Shown here: positions 62,160 to 64,000 of the stretch, piece by piece
Layout: each line of letters begins with the position of its first letter
How positions within the stretch are numbered: position 1 is the first letter of the stretch
Assembly: GCA_039976075.1 (NCBI GenBank)
Contig: JBDWFY010000013.1
Coordinates: 744,001 to 808,000 of the forward strand
From: JBDWFY01 sp039976075
Lineage (GTDB): Bacteria > Pseudomonadota > Alphaproteobacteria > Rhizobiales > Stappiaceae
Reading direction: 5' to 3'
DNA: 64,000 nt
The notes under the pieces: generated by a model
Told to the model about the DNA's origin: nothing
Seen by the model: only the letters and a program-made list of their open reading frames with translations
Databases searched by the model: none
Made by a program: the position numbers and the translations under genes

Positions 62160-62432
62160 ATGAGTGTCAAAGAAACAATGGAAAGCAAGCTGACCGAGGC
62201 TTTTTCACCGGAGGCAGTCAGCGTTGTGGATGAATCCCACTTGCACAAAGGGCATGGGGGCTGGAGAGAAAGTGGGGAAACACATTTTCGGGTAGAGCTG
62301 GTTTCCGGAAAATTCAGCGGTACCAGTCGTATAGACCGTCATCGTATGGTCAATGATGCGCTGAAAGAAGAACTCGAAGGGGGAGTTCACGCTCTGGCAA
62401 TCCGTGCAAATGCGCCGGAAGAAATTTCCTGA
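62160..62432 (+). CDS. BolA-family protein
   Basis: 90 residues. ESKLTEAFSPEAVSVVDESHLHKGH, GETHFRVELVSGKFSGTSRIDRHRMV and ALKEELEGGVHALAIRA fit the BolA fold, with the conserved histidine in VDESHLHKGH. It may act with monothiol glutaredoxins in iron-sulfur handling or as a regulator. GAGGAG precedes the ATG. It is divergent from the DnaJ-domain gene. Confidence 0.92.
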   Translation: MSVKETMESKLTEAFSPEAVSVVDESHLHKGHGGWRESGETHFRVELVSGKFSGTSRIDRHRMVNDALKEELEGGVHALAIRANAPEEIS

Positions 62433-62484
62433 GATCATTGAAATCGGAAATTCTGGGCCACCTCACACCTGCTGCGTGCCGCAT

Positions 62485-63822
62485 TCATCGGGTGGTTGAG
62501 ATTGGTCCACTGACCCGCATTTTTTTATCAAGTGGCACCATTCTCAGGCGAAGAAGTTTGTTTTTTTCCCGGCGCAGCACCGTGAAGCGGAAGCCGTGGA
62601 ACGTAAATATCTGACGTTCCTCCGGGATCATCCTGGCCTCATGGATCACGAGGCCGGCGACCGTTGTCGCTTCTTCATCGGGAAGATCCCAGTCCGTAGC
62701 ACGGTTCAAGTCCCTGATGGGGACCGAACCGTCTACGATGACCGACCCGTCCGTTTGAGGCAGCACGCCTTCCAGTTCGACGTCGTGTTCATCAGCGATT
62801 TCGCCGACAATTTCTTCCAGAATATCTTCGAGTGTGACGTGCCCCATGACCTCGCCATACTCGTCAACCACCAGCGCGAAGTGATTTTTCCGCTTCAGGA
62901 AGGCATTGAGCTGATCCTGCAGGCTGGTTGTGTCCGGCACAAACCAGGGGTTTTTGGCCAGGGAGAGCAGATCCAGATTCTTGATATTCCCCTCTGCCTT
63001 GTGAAGTGCCCTGAGCAGATCTTTTGCATGTAACACGCCAATAATGTTGTCGGGTTTTTGCTGCCACAAAGGCAGGCGTGTGTACGGACTCTGCAGAACC
63101 AGATCAACCAGATCTGACGGTGGTTCGTCGGCGTTGAGCGTCTGCATTTTGGTCCGATGTACCATGACGTCGGACACTTCAAGATCTGCAAGGTCGAGAA
63201 GCCCACCCAAACGATCCCGCTCATCCTTGACGAGCCCACCCTCCAGATGCTGGAGATCAACGGCACCGCGTAACTCGTCATGCGCGGACAGGATGGCCTG
63301 ATCCTCATCGATATTGATGCCAAAGCGGCGCAGGATAAAGCGAACCAAAACTTCAACGGCAGCAATTGGCGGGCCAAAAACCGCAACAACGATGCGAACG
63401 ATGGGGGCAACGGCCAGCGCAAATCGGTCCGGATTGAAGATTGCCCAGGTCTTCGGCAGGACCTCTGAAAAAATCAGCACCAGCGCGGTCATGATCAAAG
63501 TGGCGTAAACAACACCTGCATCGCCAAACAGAGTCAGCATGACGCTGGTAGCCAGTGCCGAAGCCAGAATATTGACCAGGTTGTTGCCAAGAAGCAGAGC
63601 ACCGATCAAGCGCTCACGCGCCTGGATCAGGCGGCTGACCAGGCCGGCGCGTTTGTTGCCAGCTTTTTCCAATTGATGAATCCGCGCTTTTGACGCGGCA
63701 GTCAGCGCGGTCTCGGAGCCGGAGAAAAAGGCTGAGAGACATAACAAAATTGCGACAGCACCAACCGACAGCCAAACCCAGGCATCAGTCAGAAAACTGG
63801 TGGCCGTTTCACTCCCGTCCAT
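62485..63822 (-). CDS. CNNM/CorC-type transporter with CBS domains
   Basis: 445 residues. An N-terminal DUF21 membrane domain (LLCLSAFFSGSETALTAASKARI) of about four helices is followed by tandem CBS domains (ISEDHD-type DVMVHRTKMQTL, HFALVVDEYGEVMGHVTLEDILEEIVGEI) and a C-terminal CorC_HlyC domain (DGSVPIRDLNRATDWDLP). It probably carries magnesium or cobalt, or regulates their efflux. The start overlaps the aroB stop by one base (TGATG), so translation is coupled. Confidence 0.94.
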   Translation of the reverse strand: MDGSETATSFLTDAWVWLSVGAVAILLCLSAFFSGSETALTAASKARIHQLEKAGNKRAGLVSRLIQARERLIGALLLGNNLVNILASALATSVMLTLFGDAGVVYATLIMTALVLIFSEVLPKTWAIFNPDRFALAVAPIVRIVVAVFGPPIAAVEVLVRFILRRFGINIDEDQAILSAHDELRGAVDLQHLEGGLVKDERDRLGGLLDLADLEVSDVMVHRTKMQTLNADEPPSDLVDLVLQSPYTRLPLWQQKPDNIIGVLHAKDLLRALHKAEGNIKNLDLLSLAKNPWFVPDTTSLQDQLNAFLKRKNHFALVVDEYGEVMGHVTLEDILEEIVGEIADEHDVELEGVLPQTDGSVIVDGSVPIRDLNRATDWDLPDEEATTVAGLVIHEARMIPEERQIFTFHGFRFTVLRREKNKLLRLRMVPLDKKMRVSGPISTTR

Positions 63823-64000
63823 CAGGATAATTTCTCCTCGATAAAGGATAGAACTTTGCCGGGATCGACGTTCGTTTCAATGAATGATTGCCCGATCCCC
63901 CGGGTCAGGATGAAAGTGAGGTTACCGCGGGATACTTTTTTATCCTGCGCGATATGGTCCATCAGTGTCTCTGCAGGAGGCAGCTGACCGGGTATCTGAT
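63822..64000 (-). CDS. aroB: 3-dehydroquinate synthase, C-terminal part (cut by the window end)
   Basis: The last 58 or so residues are visible. LMDHIAQDKKVSRGNLTFIL followed by TRGIGQSFIETNV is the characteristic C-terminus of AroB, the shikimate-pathway enzyme that closes DAHP to dehydroquinate. The rest lies beyond base 64000. The adjacency of aroB and the CorC-type gene is the Rhizobiales arrangement. Confidence 0.93.
   Translation of the reverse strand, partial: QIPGQLPPAETLMDHIAQDKKVSRGNLTFILTRGIGQSFIETNVDPGKVLSFIEEKLS

Noticed and set aside
1..64000. Possible CRISPR arrays, tRNA genes, insertion sequences or prophage genes.
   Set aside because: No regularly spaced direct repeats, no cloverleaf-like sequence and no transposase, integrase or phage structural motif was seen by eye on either strand.

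Overview
The window looks like a chromosomal segment of an alphaproteobacterium, most likely a Hyphomicrobiales (Rhizobiales) member of marine type. The right end carries a gene order familiar from that group: aroB, CorC-type transporter, BolA, DnaJ-domain protein, cobS, cobT, phytase-esterase, rpmB and DUF3108. Periplasmic transport (TRAP, sugar ABC, Tau-like ABC) is heavily represented. I recognise no tRNA, rRNA, CRISPR array, insertion sequence or prophage gene.

Left third (0.7-15.3 kb): a carbohydrate or cyclitol catabolic locus. It holds a LacI regulator, two Gfo/Idh/MocA dehydrogenases, two TIM-barrel isomerases, a complete family-1 ABC importer (ATPase, binding protein, two permeases) and a seven-gene converging operon (aldolase, PfkB kinase, dehydrogenase, TIM isomerase, alpha/beta hydrolase, Rpe-like epimerase, ROK kinase). 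Three copies of one palindrome, TTTAC-N4-GTAAA or a close variant, sit before the three transcription units, so the locus is probably one LacI regulon. The gene set matches no textbook sugar pathway that I recognise.

Middle (15.7-33.3 kb): a TRAP transporter; a persulfide-dioxygenase-like metallo-hydrolase; a Tau/Ssu-like ABC importer downstream of an SDR and a cytochrome-oxidase-II-like protein whose copper-ligand pattern is degenerate; an amine-oxidase-family flavoprotein; a long low-complexity OmpA-family protein; and a GntR/lactonase/UxaA-type dehydratase unit. Next to that unit is an SDR pseudogene that has lost its start codon and its C-terminal half.

Right half (33.4-64 kb): mostly core or housekeeping genes. 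These include a sterol desaturase-family hydroxylase, a ProX-type deacylase, CnoX-like thioredoxin with Lon-substrate-domain and Trm112 proteins, YggT, an MsbA-like exporter, a pentapeptide-repeat protein, patatin, 3-hydroxybutyrate dehydrogenase, ispG, a pyridoxal kinase, an SLC13 permease, an alpha-solenoid periplasmic protein, an L,D-transpeptidase, accA, rpmB, a VUT-family transporter, cobT, cobS and the start of the aroB region.

Structural points worth attention are strong hairpins directly after two different ABC binding-protein genes (7.1 and 22.5 kb), a GntR-type operator at 29.59 kb, several perfect palindromes before regulated genes, and two inverted-repeat elements in intergenic DNA (40.9 and 51.86 kb).
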